A DNA stretch of 64,000 nucleotides from Phycisphaerales bacterium (lineage in GTDB: Bacteria > Planctomycetota > Phycisphaerae > Phycisphaerales > UBA1924). Positions 8,512-16,236 of this stretch are shown here, one piece after another. Numbering within the stretch: position 1 is the stretch's first letter; each line of letters opens with the position of its first letter. Position numbers and translations under genes: made by a program. The stretch spans positions 62,001 through 126,000 of the forward strand of contig JASBRY010000008.1 in assembly GCA_030149165.1 (NCBI GenBank), written 5' to 3'. Below the pieces are notes generated by a model. That model had not been told where the DNA came from. It ran no database searches and was given only the letters and a program-made list of their open reading frames with translations.

Positions 8512-9245
8512 TCGATGTACGCGCAGCTGATGGAGTCACGACGATCACGCTGGATCGCGGAGAGAAGCGGAATGCGATGCTTCCTGAGATGTTGTCGGCG
8601 TTCGAGTCGGCGGTTCGAGGGATCGGAGAGGACACCAAGTCGATCGCGGTGCTTGGCAATGGGAAGGTCTTCTGCGCGGGGTTTGATCTCAAGGCGTGCG
8701 CCGCGGATGAAACGGGCGAGACGATGCGGGCGCTGTTGACGGGGTTGTCGAGGTGCGTCGTTGCGATGCGGGAAGCGGCGGTTCCGGTCGTGATGGGTGT
8801 GCATGGATGCGCGATCGCGGGTGGGTGCGCGATGCTTGGGGGCGCGGATGTGGTCGTTGCGGATGAGGGGGCGCCGCTTGGGTATCCGGTGGTGAAGATC
8901 GGGGTGTCGCCTGCGGTGTCGGCGGCGTTTTTGATGTCTTCGATCCCGGCTGGGCCGGCGCGGGCGCTGATGCTGGATCCGGGGTTGATTACAGCCCAGC
9001 GGGCGTTCGCGATCGGGCTGGTGCATGAGCTCGTCGCAGATGCGGACGGCGTTCGCGAGCGGACGACGGAGCTGGCGCGGTCGCTTGCGGCGAAGCCTGG
9101 CGTTGGGGTGCGGGAGACGAAGCGTTTGGTGAATGCGATCACAAAGGGGACGAGTGATCTTGGTAGGGATGGATTGGAGGCGTCGCTCTCGCGGGTGGGG
9201 AGTGATGAGGAGCGGCGGATGCTCGGGGCGTTGTGGGGGTCCTAG
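8508..9245 (+). CDS. Crotonase-fold (enoyl-CoA hydratase/isomerase) protein lacking both usual catalytic Glu
   Basis: 245 residues. The CoA-binding CAGFDLKA segment and the oxyanion-hole GCAIAGGCAML segment are present. At the two positions that are glutamate in hydratases the protein has Ala108 (GGCA) and Val128 (GYPVVKIGV), so classical water addition seems unlikely; an isomerase, hydrolase or decarboxylase-type reaction, or a non-catalytic partner role, is possible. Start chosen at the ATG that overlaps the HMG-CoA lyase stop by four bases. Context suggests branched-chain acyl-CoA metabolism. The gene is very G-rich on this strand like its neighbours. Confidence 0.85.
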   Translation: MIDVRAADGVTTITLDRGEKRNAMLPEMLSAFESAVRGIGEDTKSIAVLGNGKVFCAGFDLKACAADETGETMRALLTGLSRCVVAMREAAVPVVMGVHGCAIAGGCAMLGGADVVVADEGAPLGYPVVKIGVSPAVSAAFLMSSIPAGPARALMLDPGLITAQRAFAIGLVHELVADADGVRERTTELARSLAAKPGVGVRETKRLVNAITKGTSDLGRDGLEASLSRVGSDEERRMLGALWGS

Positions 9246-9293
9246 CACACTCACACAAGTATTATTGAATCAACCTACTGATTTGGAGAACTG

Positions 9294-9653
9294 ATGACAA
9301 ACTTCTTGAATAGCTTTGAGGAGGAATCGCAAACCGACTTCAACAATCCTGGTTCACATAGAAGCGGTGAGTATCTGTATTCAGCAATCCAAAGTAGAGC
9401 ACGGCGTTTTATAGAAAATGGCAAGCGTAGCGAAGTGGTTGCCGTCACGCAGCACTGGATCCAAAAACAAACAAGACCTGAAACACTGATTGCTGTTAAA
9501 CTCTCAGACCAATTTCGATTCAAAGAACTACTCAGTGATATTGAGGCTCTGAACAAAGCTGTGATAGAAAGACAGATTCTGCTTCCGTATTACAGTGAAT
9601 TTATTACACCGGTGATTCAGAGCTTGCGTTTGATTGCAGATAAAGAAGGATAA
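9294..9653 (+). CDS. Hypothetical protein, AT-richer island within the acyl-CoA operon
   Basis: 119 residues, start supported by TTTGGAG seven bases before the ATG. The sequence is soluble, charged and mostly helical in look (for example FKELLSDIEALNKAVIERQ); no signal peptide, membrane segment or known motif is seen. Base composition is clearly more AT-rich than the flanking crotonase genes, which are G-rich, so it may be a late insertion. No function can be assigned. Confidence 0.6.
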   Translation: MTNFLNSFEEESQTDFNNPGSHRSGEYLYSAIQSRARRFIENGKRSEVVAVTQHWIQKQTRPETLIAVKLSDQFRFKELLSDIEALNKAVIERQILLPYYSEFITPVIQSLRLIADKEG

Positions 9654-9704
9654 CTGCCTTTTTTTACAGTATTTGCCAGAAACTACTTTTTGAATGGAAA
9701 GCTT

Positions 9705-10469
9705 ATGAATCATTTGGCAACACTCACAATCAACGGTCCGGTCGCAACACTCACAATGAATCGCGCGGAGGCGCGGAACTCGATGTCGCTGGACATGCTT
9801 GAGGCGATGCATACGCATGTGGATGCGCTCAAGGGCTCGGAGTGTTCGGTGCTGGTGATTACGGGGGCGGGCAAGGCGTTTTGTGCGGGGATGGATTTGA
9901 AGGCCGTGCTTGTTGAGTTGTCGGGGGATGCGACGCTTGGGGGTCGTTTGCTGCGGAGTCTTGCGGAGCTGACGATCAAGATCCGTGAGCTTGGGATGGT
10001 GACGGTGGCGAAGGTGAACGGGGCCGCGGTTGGGGGCGGTTGTGGGCTCAGTTGTGTGTGTGATGTGAGTGTTTCGCATGCGGATGCGAAGCTGGGGTTC
10101 CCTGAGGTAGATCTTGGGTTGTGTCCGGCGGTGATCGCGCCTTGGGTGGTTGCGAAGATGGGCGCGGGACGCGCTCGCGCGGCGATGCTCAAGGGTGGGA
10201 TCATGTCGGGCGCGGAGGCGGCGGCGGTCGGGTTGATTGATCATCTCGCTGAGGATCGCGAAGGACTTGACACATTAACTGATGAGATTGTTGAACGGCT
10301 CGCGAGCGGCGGTGCGCATGCGCTGGCGACTACGAAGGGGCTGTTGAACAAGATTGACGGCGTGGTCGAGGCGGGGATGGTGCTTGAGGGGGCGAAGCTG
10401 AGCGCGCAAGTGCTTGGGACTGCTGAGGCGCAGGCGGCGTTATCGGCCCGTATGAAGCCTGCGAAATAA
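9705..10469 (+). CDS. Enoyl-CoA hydratase, methylglutaconyl-CoA hydratase-like
   Basis: 254 residues with a standard crotonase fold. CAGMDLKAV and GGGCGLSCVCD mark the CoA site and oxyanion hole. The first catalytic position is Gly114, while the second, Glu134 in GFPEVDLGL, is kept, followed by CPAVIAPWVV. This Gly/Glu combination with the PAVI-x-P-x-V segment matches the LiuC/AUH branch that hydrates 3-methylglutaconyl-CoA, the step between the MCC carboxylase and HMG-CoA lyase encoded upstream. I prefer the ATG at 9705 over a TTG five codons earlier. Direct 14-base repeats (GCAACACTCACAAT) occur in its first codons. Confidence 0.85.
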   Translation: MNHLATLTINGPVATLTMNRAEARNSMSLDMLEAMHTHVDALKGSECSVLVITGAGKAFCAGMDLKAVLVELSGDATLGGRLLRSLAELTIKIRELGMVTVAKVNGAAVGGGCGLSCVCDVSVSHADAKLGFPEVDLGLCPAVIAPWVVAKMGAGRARAAMLKGGIMSGAEAAAVGLIDHLAEDREGLDTLTDEIVERLASGGAHALATTKGLLNKIDGVVEAGMVLEGAKLSAQVLGTAEAQAALSARMKPAK

Positions 10470-10593
10470 CACTCGGAACTGTTTCAGGGCGTGTTCTGAG
10501 GGTTCGGAATCGGGTTTGGTTGGGGTGGTTTTCCTGTCAAATAGCGGTTGTGTTGCATAGGATATCTGACCGCTGGAGCTGCGGATCCGCGCG

Positions 10594-11529
10594 GTGGTCG
10601 TTGTATATGCAACGGTCTCAACTCCGCAAGAGCGAGACATTCCTGTGGTTCAAGATTTACTGCCGGTAGAACTGAGCACGAACGCTGATGGTGCCACCAT
10701 TGCGGTGTTGACACTGGATCAGCCTGGTCGTCCGGTGGTGGTGATTGATGAATCATTGTTGCAGCGATTGGATGCGACGCTCGATTCGCTGCCGGATGAT
10801 CTTGGTGGGTTTGTACTTGCTTCGTCGGCGCCTCGCGCGTTTGTTGCGGGGGCTGACTTGAAAGCGATCATGGCGATGGATGATGCGGGGCTGCATGAGT
10901 ATCTTGAGTTTGGTGCTCGCGTGTTCCAGAAGATCGCGGATCTCAAGTGCCCCACTGCTGCGGCAATTCATTCGGTGGCGCTGGGTGGTGGTTTGGAACT
11001 GGCGATGCACTGCGATGGGTTGATCGGGCTGATTGATCCGGAGGCGAAGCCGTTTCTGATTGGGCTCCCTGAGGCGGGATTGAAGATCTGTCCAGGCTGG
11101 GGTGGGACGAACCTGCTGCCTGCTCGGATCGACGCGAAGGACGCGATCGTGATGACGGCGAACGGACGCGCGATGAAATCAGACCAAGCGGATGAGTTGG
11201 GGCTGTTCGATGTCACGGTATCGGACGCTGTGGAACTCATCCCGGCGGCGCGTGCTTGGGTTGGTTCGCAAGAGCAACCAACGCGGGACGGGGCGCCGAT
11301 GCGCTGCATCGGACGCGATGACCCAAACGAACTCAAAGCAGCATTGAACGACGCGCGTAACGAGCTTGAATCTCAGCCACACACCGATGCGGTGTGTGAT
11401 GCGGTTGAGGTCGGGATTGGGTCTGGATGGAAGGACGCGCTGCAGCGGGAGCGGGATCATCTCGTGCGACTGCGGCACACAGAACCTGCGCAAGAAGCAA
11501 TCAACGCGTTCTTCAACAAGGGTAAATGA
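10594..11529 (+). CDS. Enoyl-CoA hydratase/isomerase family protein (FadJ N-domain-like)
   Basis: 311 residues. The N-terminal ~200 form a crotonase domain with VAGADLKAIM and GGGLELAMHCD; both catalytic acids are present (Glu in GGLELA and Glu in GLPEAGL), followed by KICPGWGGT, close to the hydratase half of the beta-oxidation multifunctional enzyme. The last ~90 residues are helical and end without a dehydrogenase domain. The start is uncertain: GTG 10594 or GTG 10645 (17 codons shorter); neither has a strong ribosome binding site. A separate 3-hydroxyacyl-CoA dehydrogenase is encoded at 48165. Confidence 0.82.
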   Translation: MVVVYATVSTPQERDIPVVQDLLPVELSTNADGATIAVLTLDQPGRPVVVIDESLLQRLDATLDSLPDDLGGFVLASSAPRAFVAGADLKAIMAMDDAGLHEYLEFGARVFQKIADLKCPTAAAIHSVALGGGLELAMHCDGLIGLIDPEAKPFLIGLPEAGLKICPGWGGTNLLPARIDAKDAIVMTANGRAMKSDQADELGLFDVTVSDAVELIPAARAWVGSQEQPTRDGAPMRCIGRDDPNELKAALNDARNELESQPHTDAVCDAVEVGIGSGWKDALQRERDHLVRLRHTEPAQEAINAFFNKGK

Positions 11530-11591
11530 ACAACACACAGCACGACGGGCATGAAAGCTGCTCGGCGTGATTTCTTTAGGAGAAGCAAGCA

Positions 11592-13574
11592 ATGGCAGAT
11601 GTACAAAAAGCGGATCTGAAAAAGATGAAGGGCGTCTCGGAACGGGATCAGCAGATGATCGCAGACGCAGAGACGCTGCTCGGACCTGAACCAAGCGATA
11701 TGGGAGCCGTGAAGAACTACTTCTGGGGCCAGCTGCGTGAGGATCTGCTGTATCCGTATCCGGAGCTCGCGAAGACTTCTCCTGAAGAGGTCGCGGAGTG
11801 CGATAAACTGGTCGCGGAACTCAAGGACTATCTGAAGAACGAGCATCCCGCTGTGGAGATTGACCAAGAGCAGTACATTCCTGAATGGGTGATCAAGAAG
11901 CTGTTTGACATGGGTGTGCTCGGGATGACCATCCCGAAGGAGCACGGCGGGCTTGGTATGGGGATCACCTCGTACAATCGCGTGCTTGAGACGCTCGGGA
12001 CACGCTGTGGGTCGACGGCGGTGATGGTCTCGGCGCACCAGTCGATCGGTTGTAAAGCGGTTATGCTCTACGGCACCGATGAGCAGAAAGAACGCTGGCT
12101 TCCGAAGCTCGCTCGCGAGTGGTTGAGTGCGTTCTGTCTTTCTGAGCCTCAGGTGGGGTGTGACGCGGGTGGTCAGGAGACGACGATCGAGGTCACAGAC
12201 GACGGCGAGCACTACATCGTCAACGGCGAAAAGAAATGGGCGACCTCCGGCGCGATCTCTGGTTTGTTTACCGTGATGGGTAAGCAGAAGATCGACGGCA
12301 AGGAGCGCGTGACGGCGGTTGTGTGCACGCCTGACATGGAGGGGATTGAGATCTTCTCCAAGAATCGCAGCAAGATGTGTATCCGCGGAACCTGGCAGGC
12401 GCGGATCCGCTTTACCAATGTCCGCGTTCCCAAGGCGAACCTGCTCCACAAGGAAGGCAAGGGACTCAATGTCGCGCTGACCTGTCTGAACTATGGCCGC
12501 TGTACCTTATCAGCGGGCATGCTCGGCGGCGCGAAGACGGCGATGGATCAGTCGATCAAGTGGTCACAGACACGCTACCAGTTCCAGCGTCCGATCGCGG
12601 ACTTTGAACTGGTCCAGAAGAAGATCGCGTACATGTCGGCTCTTGCGTACGCGATGGATTCTGTGCTGTACATGACGACGGGCATGCTGGATCGTCATGA
12701 CGAGGACATCATGCTTGAGACCGCGATTTGTAAGGTCTTCTGCTCGGAGATGGGCTGGCGCACTGTCGATAACGCGCTGCAGATCATGGGTGGCGAGGGC
12801 ACGATGGCGGAGAATGAGCTTGAGCGGATCTTCCGCGACTCTCGCATCAACACGATCGTGGAAGGCGCCAACGAGGTGATGCAGTCGTTCATCTTCGCGT
12901 ACGGCGGCAAGCAGCTCGCCGAGAAGATGCTCGGGATCAAGGAGATGGCGGACAATAAGAAGTTCACGCCGACGATGATCAAAGCGGCGCTCCCGCTGGG
13001 TCGCGAGGTGTTCCTCGGGATTCGCAACAAGGCGCCGCAGATCAACAAGCTGCACCCATCGCTGAGTCCGTACGGGCAGCGTGTGTGCCGACTGATTTCG
13101 GAGCTGACCTACCAGTTCAAGATCATCTCCAAGAAGAAGGACGCGGCGATCGTTACCGCACAAGCGACCCAAGCACGGCTCGCGGATGCGGCGATGTACA
13201 TCCACGCGTGGAACTGCACGCTGTCGCGTTTGGACATGGACATCCGCAACGGAGAATCCGGGACTGAGTTTGAGCGCAACAAAGCGGCGGCGATCCACTT
13301 CTTTGATATCGCGGAGCTCGCGATCCACCAAGCGTTCCGTGAACTGCACGAGAACGCGGACGACACGATGCTCGCAGCAGCGAAGGCGGCGCTGGCGCAC
13401 TCGAGCACCTTGGACAACAAGTTATTCGCGATCCCTGAGAGCTCGCCGAGTGATAAGGGGACAGGACGCGAGCTTCCAACGGAGCACATCAAGCAGTTCC
13501 CAGGGACCACTGGCGCGGTGCACGGCGGGACTGGGCGCGAGCACATGAGCGAGACGATTGAGCAGTTAAACTGA
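11592..13574 (+). CDS. Acyl-CoA dehydrogenase, VLCAD/ACAD9-like two-part form
   Basis: 660 residues, longer than the ~380 of simple acyl-CoA dehydrogenases because of a C-terminal helical extension of ~170 residues. FAD-dependent alpha-beta dehydrogenation of acyl-CoA is expected. Motifs seen: IPKEHGGLGMG, SAFCLSEPQVGCDAG, NGEKKWATSG (flavin region), QFQRPIADFELVQ and IMGGEGTMAE; the catalytic-base region is IVEGANEVMQ. An AGGAG-like site (TTAGGAGAAGC) precedes the ATG. It closes the catabolic block and is followed by a terminator. Chain-length preference cannot be read from sequence; the extension suggests long-chain substrates. Confidence 0.92.
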   Translation: MADVQKADLKKMKGVSERDQQMIADAETLLGPEPSDMGAVKNYFWGQLREDLLYPYPELAKTSPEEVAECDKLVAELKDYLKNEHPAVEIDQEQYIPEWVIKKLFDMGVLGMTIPKEHGGLGMGITSYNRVLETLGTRCGSTAVMVSAHQSIGCKAVMLYGTDEQKERWLPKLAREWLSAFCLSEPQVGCDAGGQETTIEVTDDGEHYIVNGEKKWATSGAISGLFTVMGKQKIDGKERVTAVVCTPDMEGIEIFSKNRSKMCIRGTWQARIRFTNVRVPKANLLHKEGKGLNVALTCLNYGRCTLSAGMLGGAKTAMDQSIKWSQTRYQFQRPIADFELVQKKIAYMSALAYAMDSVLYMTTGMLDRHDEDIMLETAICKVFCSEMGWRTVDNALQIMGGEGTMAENELERIFRDSRINTIVEGANEVMQSFIFAYGGKQLAEKMLGIKEMADNKKFTPTMIKAALPLGREVFLGIRNKAPQINKLHPSLSPYGQRVCRLISELTYQFKIISKKKDAAIVTAQATQARLADAAMYIHAWNCTLSRLDMDIRNGESGTEFERNKAAAIHFFDIAELAIHQAFRELHENADDTMLAAAKAALAHSSTLDNKLFAIPESSPSDKGTGRELPTEHIKQFPGTTGAVHGGTGREHMSETIEQLN

Positions 13575-13631
13575 AACTGTTACAGGTCTTGAGTTGACAT
13601 TTGGATAGCGTTCTTTTTGAGCAAAGAGCGG

Positions 13632-13663
13632 CGGGGTAAGCGGTTGCGACGCCCCGTTTTTTT
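13632..13663 (+). terminator. Rho-independent terminator after acyl-CoA dehydrogenase
   Basis: Stem CGGGG (13632-13636) with CCCCG (13652-13656), extended by a wobble pair, followed by seven T. It separates the acyl-CoA block from the 2-oxoacid dehydrogenase operon. Confidence 0.65.
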
Positions 13664-13664
13664 A

Positions 13665-13693
13665 CTGCCAAACCGTTTCTCTGAACCTATAGT
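13665..13693 (+). promoter_or_regulatory. Sigma70-type promoter of the 2-oxoacid dehydrogenase operon
   Basis: CTGCCA (13665-13670), 17-base spacer, TATAGT (13688-13693). It lies directly after a terminator and about 100 bases before the E1-alpha ATG, leaving an untranslated leader of roughly 90 bases. Confidence 0.55.
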
Positions 13694-13791
13694 TCTGTCC
13701 CTCAGGTGAGCTTTGGAAGTGCTCGCCCGCCGTTTTTGAAATCGACGGAGGCGCGGTGGTTTCCGGCGAGACGACTGAGGTAGGAGTACTT

Positions 13792-14922
13792 ATGCCACAC
13801 CACACTGTGTATGAAGCAAAGATCGAGCATTTGCAGATCCTTGATGAGGACGGCAAGCTTGATAAGAAGCTCGCGAAGGATACGCTGAGCGATGATCAGG
13901 TCGTGTATCTGTACGAGCAGATGCGGGTCTGTAGAGAGCTTGATGAGATCGCGTTTAAGCTGCAGCGTTCTGGCCGGATGGGGACCTATCCGCAGAACAA
14001 GGGGCAGGAAGCGAACGCCGTGGGATCGGCGCTCGCGATGGTCAAGGGGAATGACTGGGTCGTCCCTTCGTATCGCGAGAACGCGGCGCTGTTCATGCAC
14101 GGCATGCCGATGCACTATGTGATCCAGTACTGGATGGGTGATGAGCGTGGATCGAAGTTCCCTGAGGGCGTGAACATTACGCCGTTGAGTGTTCCCATCG
14201 GGACGCACATGCTCCACGCGACTGGTATTGCATGGGCGTTCAAGCAGCGGAAGGAAGCGGATCGTGCGGTCATCACTTACTTTGGTGATGGCGCGACCTC
14301 GGAGGGTGACTTCCACAACGCGATGAACTTCGCGTCGGTGATGCAGGTGCCTTGCGTGTTTTACTGTCAGAACAACTCGTGGGCGATCTCGCTCCCGCGT
14401 GAGCAGCAGATGAACTCGGCGACGGTGGCGCAGAAGGCGCTTGCGTACGACATGCCGACGATTCAGGTGGACGGCAATGACATCTTCGCGGTGTACAAAG
14501 CGACTCAGGATGCACGCAAGCGTGCGATCGAGGGTGGAGGACCATCGTTTATCGAAGGCGTGACTTACCGGCTCGCGGATCACACCACTGCGGACGATGC
14601 GCGTCGCTACCGCGACGAGGAAGAGCTGCACGCCTGGCTCGACAAGGATCCGCTGATCCGTACGCGCAAGTACATGGAGTCGGTCGGCGTCTGGGACGAC
14701 AAGAAGCAGGAAGACCTCGAGAATCGCGCCAAGACCATCGTGAAGGAAGTCGTTGATGCGGCGATCTCGGTCCCGGCGCCTGAAAGCAGCGAGTTCTTCG
14801 ATGACATGTACGCGGAGCTTCCGGAAGACCTGAAGGTACAGCGGGACACGATGCGGACGAGCTCGATCGGTCGCAATCCATCGCAGATTGGTCTCAACGC
14901 TCAGGCGGCGGAGATCCAGTAA
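13792..14922 (+). CDS. pdhA: 2-oxoacid dehydrogenase E1 component, alpha subunit (pyruvate dehydrogenase-type)
   Basis: 376 residues. It binds thiamine diphosphate through GDGATSEGDFHN at 165-176 and closes with the NN pair at 194-195. PQNKGQEANAVGSA and RLADHTTADDARRYR match heterotetrameric pyruvate dehydrogenase E1-alpha of the Gram-positive type; branched-chain 2-oxoacid dehydrogenase remains possible given the leucine-type neighbours. The ATG at 13792 was chosen for the AGGAG five bases before it. Its stop overlaps the next ATG (TAATG). E1 decarboxylates the 2-oxoacid and reductively acylates the lipoyl group of E2. Confidence 0.88.
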   Translation: MPHHTVYEAKIEHLQILDEDGKLDKKLAKDTLSDDQVVYLYEQMRVCRELDEIAFKLQRSGRMGTYPQNKGQEANAVGSALAMVKGNDWVVPSYRENAALFMHGMPMHYVIQYWMGDERGSKFPEGVNITPLSVPIGTHMLHATGIAWAFKQRKEADRAVITYFGDGATSEGDFHNAMNFASVMQVPCVFYCQNNSWAISLPREQQMNSATVAQKALAYDMPTIQVDGNDIFAVYKATQDARKRAIEGGGPSFIEGVTYRLADHTTADDARRYRDEEELHAWLDKDPLIRTRKYMESVGVWDDKKQEDLENRAKTIVKEVVDAAISVPAPESSEFFDDMYAELPEDLKVQRDTMRTSSIGRNPSQIGLNAQAAEIQ

Positions 14923-15194
14923 TGATGGTGAAGATCATCGATGTCAAGGGCAAGGAGCGGTACATCAATGCCGCGTATGTCCGCTCGGTGACCCCGAAGG
15001 GTGCTGAGAAGTCTGACATCGACTTTGGCCACTGGAGCGGCGCTGTTCGTGTGAAGCAGCCCGCGGATCAGGTGGCGGAGGTGCTCAACTCGGCGCTTCC
15101 CGCTTCCTTCGATGAATATCTGGCTGCTGTCGATCAGCAGTCGCAGAGCAGCAACAACATGAGCGCGGCGACCACGATCGCGGTCATTGGATAA
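14922..15194 (+). CDS. Small conserved-looking protein between E1-alpha and E1-beta
   Basis: 90 residues, no recognised family. The N-terminal 25 residues (KIIDVKGKERYINAAYVRSV) recall the small beta-type FlbD-like fold (I-x-L-x-x-x-G-K-x-x-x-INA-x-x-I), the rest is helical and Ser/Ala-rich. It overlaps the E1-alpha stop by one base (TAATG; a second ATG follows directly) and ends 11 bases before E1-beta, so it is almost certainly co-expressed with the complex. It might be an assembly or regulatory subunit; this is only context. Confidence 0.65.
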   Translation: MMVKIIDVKGKERYINAAYVRSVTPKGAEKSDIDFGHWSGAVRVKQPADQVAEVLNSALPASFDEYLAAVDQQSQSSNNMSAATTIAVIG

Positions 15195-15205
15195 CGGAGT
15201 TTCGT

Positions 15206-16180
15206 ATGGCACAACAAACACTTGTCGGTGCGATTACCTCGACATTGGATCAGGCGCTTGAGCGTGATCCCGAAGTCATTTTGCTCGGTGAGGACATCGG
15301 GACCAACGGCGGCGTGTTCCGCGCGACTGAAGGACTCATGGCGAAGCACGGCGAGGATCGTGTGGTCTCGACCCCCCTCGATGAGTCGGGGATCATGGGG
15401 ACGGCGATCGGACTCGCGATCGCGGGAATGAAAGCGATTCCTGAGATCCAGTTCGAGGGGTTCCTTGGACCTGCCTACGACCAGCTCGTGAACCACGGCG
15501 GTCGCATGCGTACTCGCACGCGTGGTGCGGTCACTGTCCCGATGACAGTGCGTGTTCCTGTTGGGGGTGGCATCCACGCTCCGGAGTTGCACTCGGATTC
15601 TCCGGAAGCGATTTACACACACTCTCCTGGGATCAAGGTGGTGATGCCTTGCACGCCGTATGACGCGAAAGGACTGCTAAACAGCGCGATCAAGGATCCT
15701 GATCCGGTGATGTTCTTCGAACCTAAGCGCGTGTACCGAACCTTCAAGGAAGAAGTTCCAGAAGAATACTACGAGATCCCGATCGGCGAAGCGAAGACCG
15801 TTCTGGACGGCGATGATCTGACCGTCGTCACTTGGGGCGCTCCGGTGTTCCAGTGTCTGGAAGCAATCGACAATCTCCCTGAGGATGTTTCTGTGGAACT
15901 GATCGATCTGCGTTCGATCTATCCGTTTGATATGGACACGATCGCGGAATCTGTTCAGCGGACTGGTCGCTGCGTGATTGTCCACGAGGCGCCGCTAACT
16001 TGTGGTCTGGGCGCGGAGATCGCTGCTCGGATTATGGAAGAGTGCTTCCTGCACTTGGAGGCGCCTGTCCAGCGTGTGACTGGGTTTGATACGATCATGC
16101 CGTATTACAAGCTGGAGAATGAGTACCTCCCTGAGGCGCCGCGGATTGTCAAGGGCATCAAAGAGTGCTTGGCGTACTGA
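15206..16180 (+). CDS. pdhB: 2-oxoacid dehydrogenase E1 component, beta subunit
   Basis: 324 residues, the standard length. Family segments: LLGEDIGTNGGVFRAT (with the ThDP-activating Glu), TPLDESGIMGTAIGLA, HAPELHSDSPEA and LIDLRSIYPFD near the start of the C-terminal domain. It completes the E1 heterotetramer with the alpha subunit. A GGAG (AACGGAGTTTCGT) lies eight bases upstream of the ATG. As with the alpha subunit, pyruvate is the favoured substrate but branched-chain 2-oxoacids cannot be excluded. Confidence 0.9.
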   Translation: MAQQTLVGAITSTLDQALERDPEVILLGEDIGTNGGVFRATEGLMAKHGEDRVVSTPLDESGIMGTAIGLAIAGMKAIPEIQFEGFLGPAYDQLVNHGGRMRTRTRGAVTVPMTVRVPVGGGIHAPELHSDSPEAIYTHSPGIKVVMPCTPYDAKGLLNSAIKDPDPVMFFEPKRVYRTFKEEVPEEYYEIPIGEAKTVLDGDDLTVVTWGAPVFQCLEAIDNLPEDVSVELIDLRSIYPFDMDTIAESVQRTGRCVIVHEAPLTCGLGAEIAARIMEECFLHLEAPVQRVTGFDTIMPYYKLENEYLPEAPRIVKGIKECLAY

Positions 16181-16236
16181 TTGATTTTTGAATACACTCC
16201 CCCACTGCTGAGAACTCAGCGAAGAGGACTGCACAT

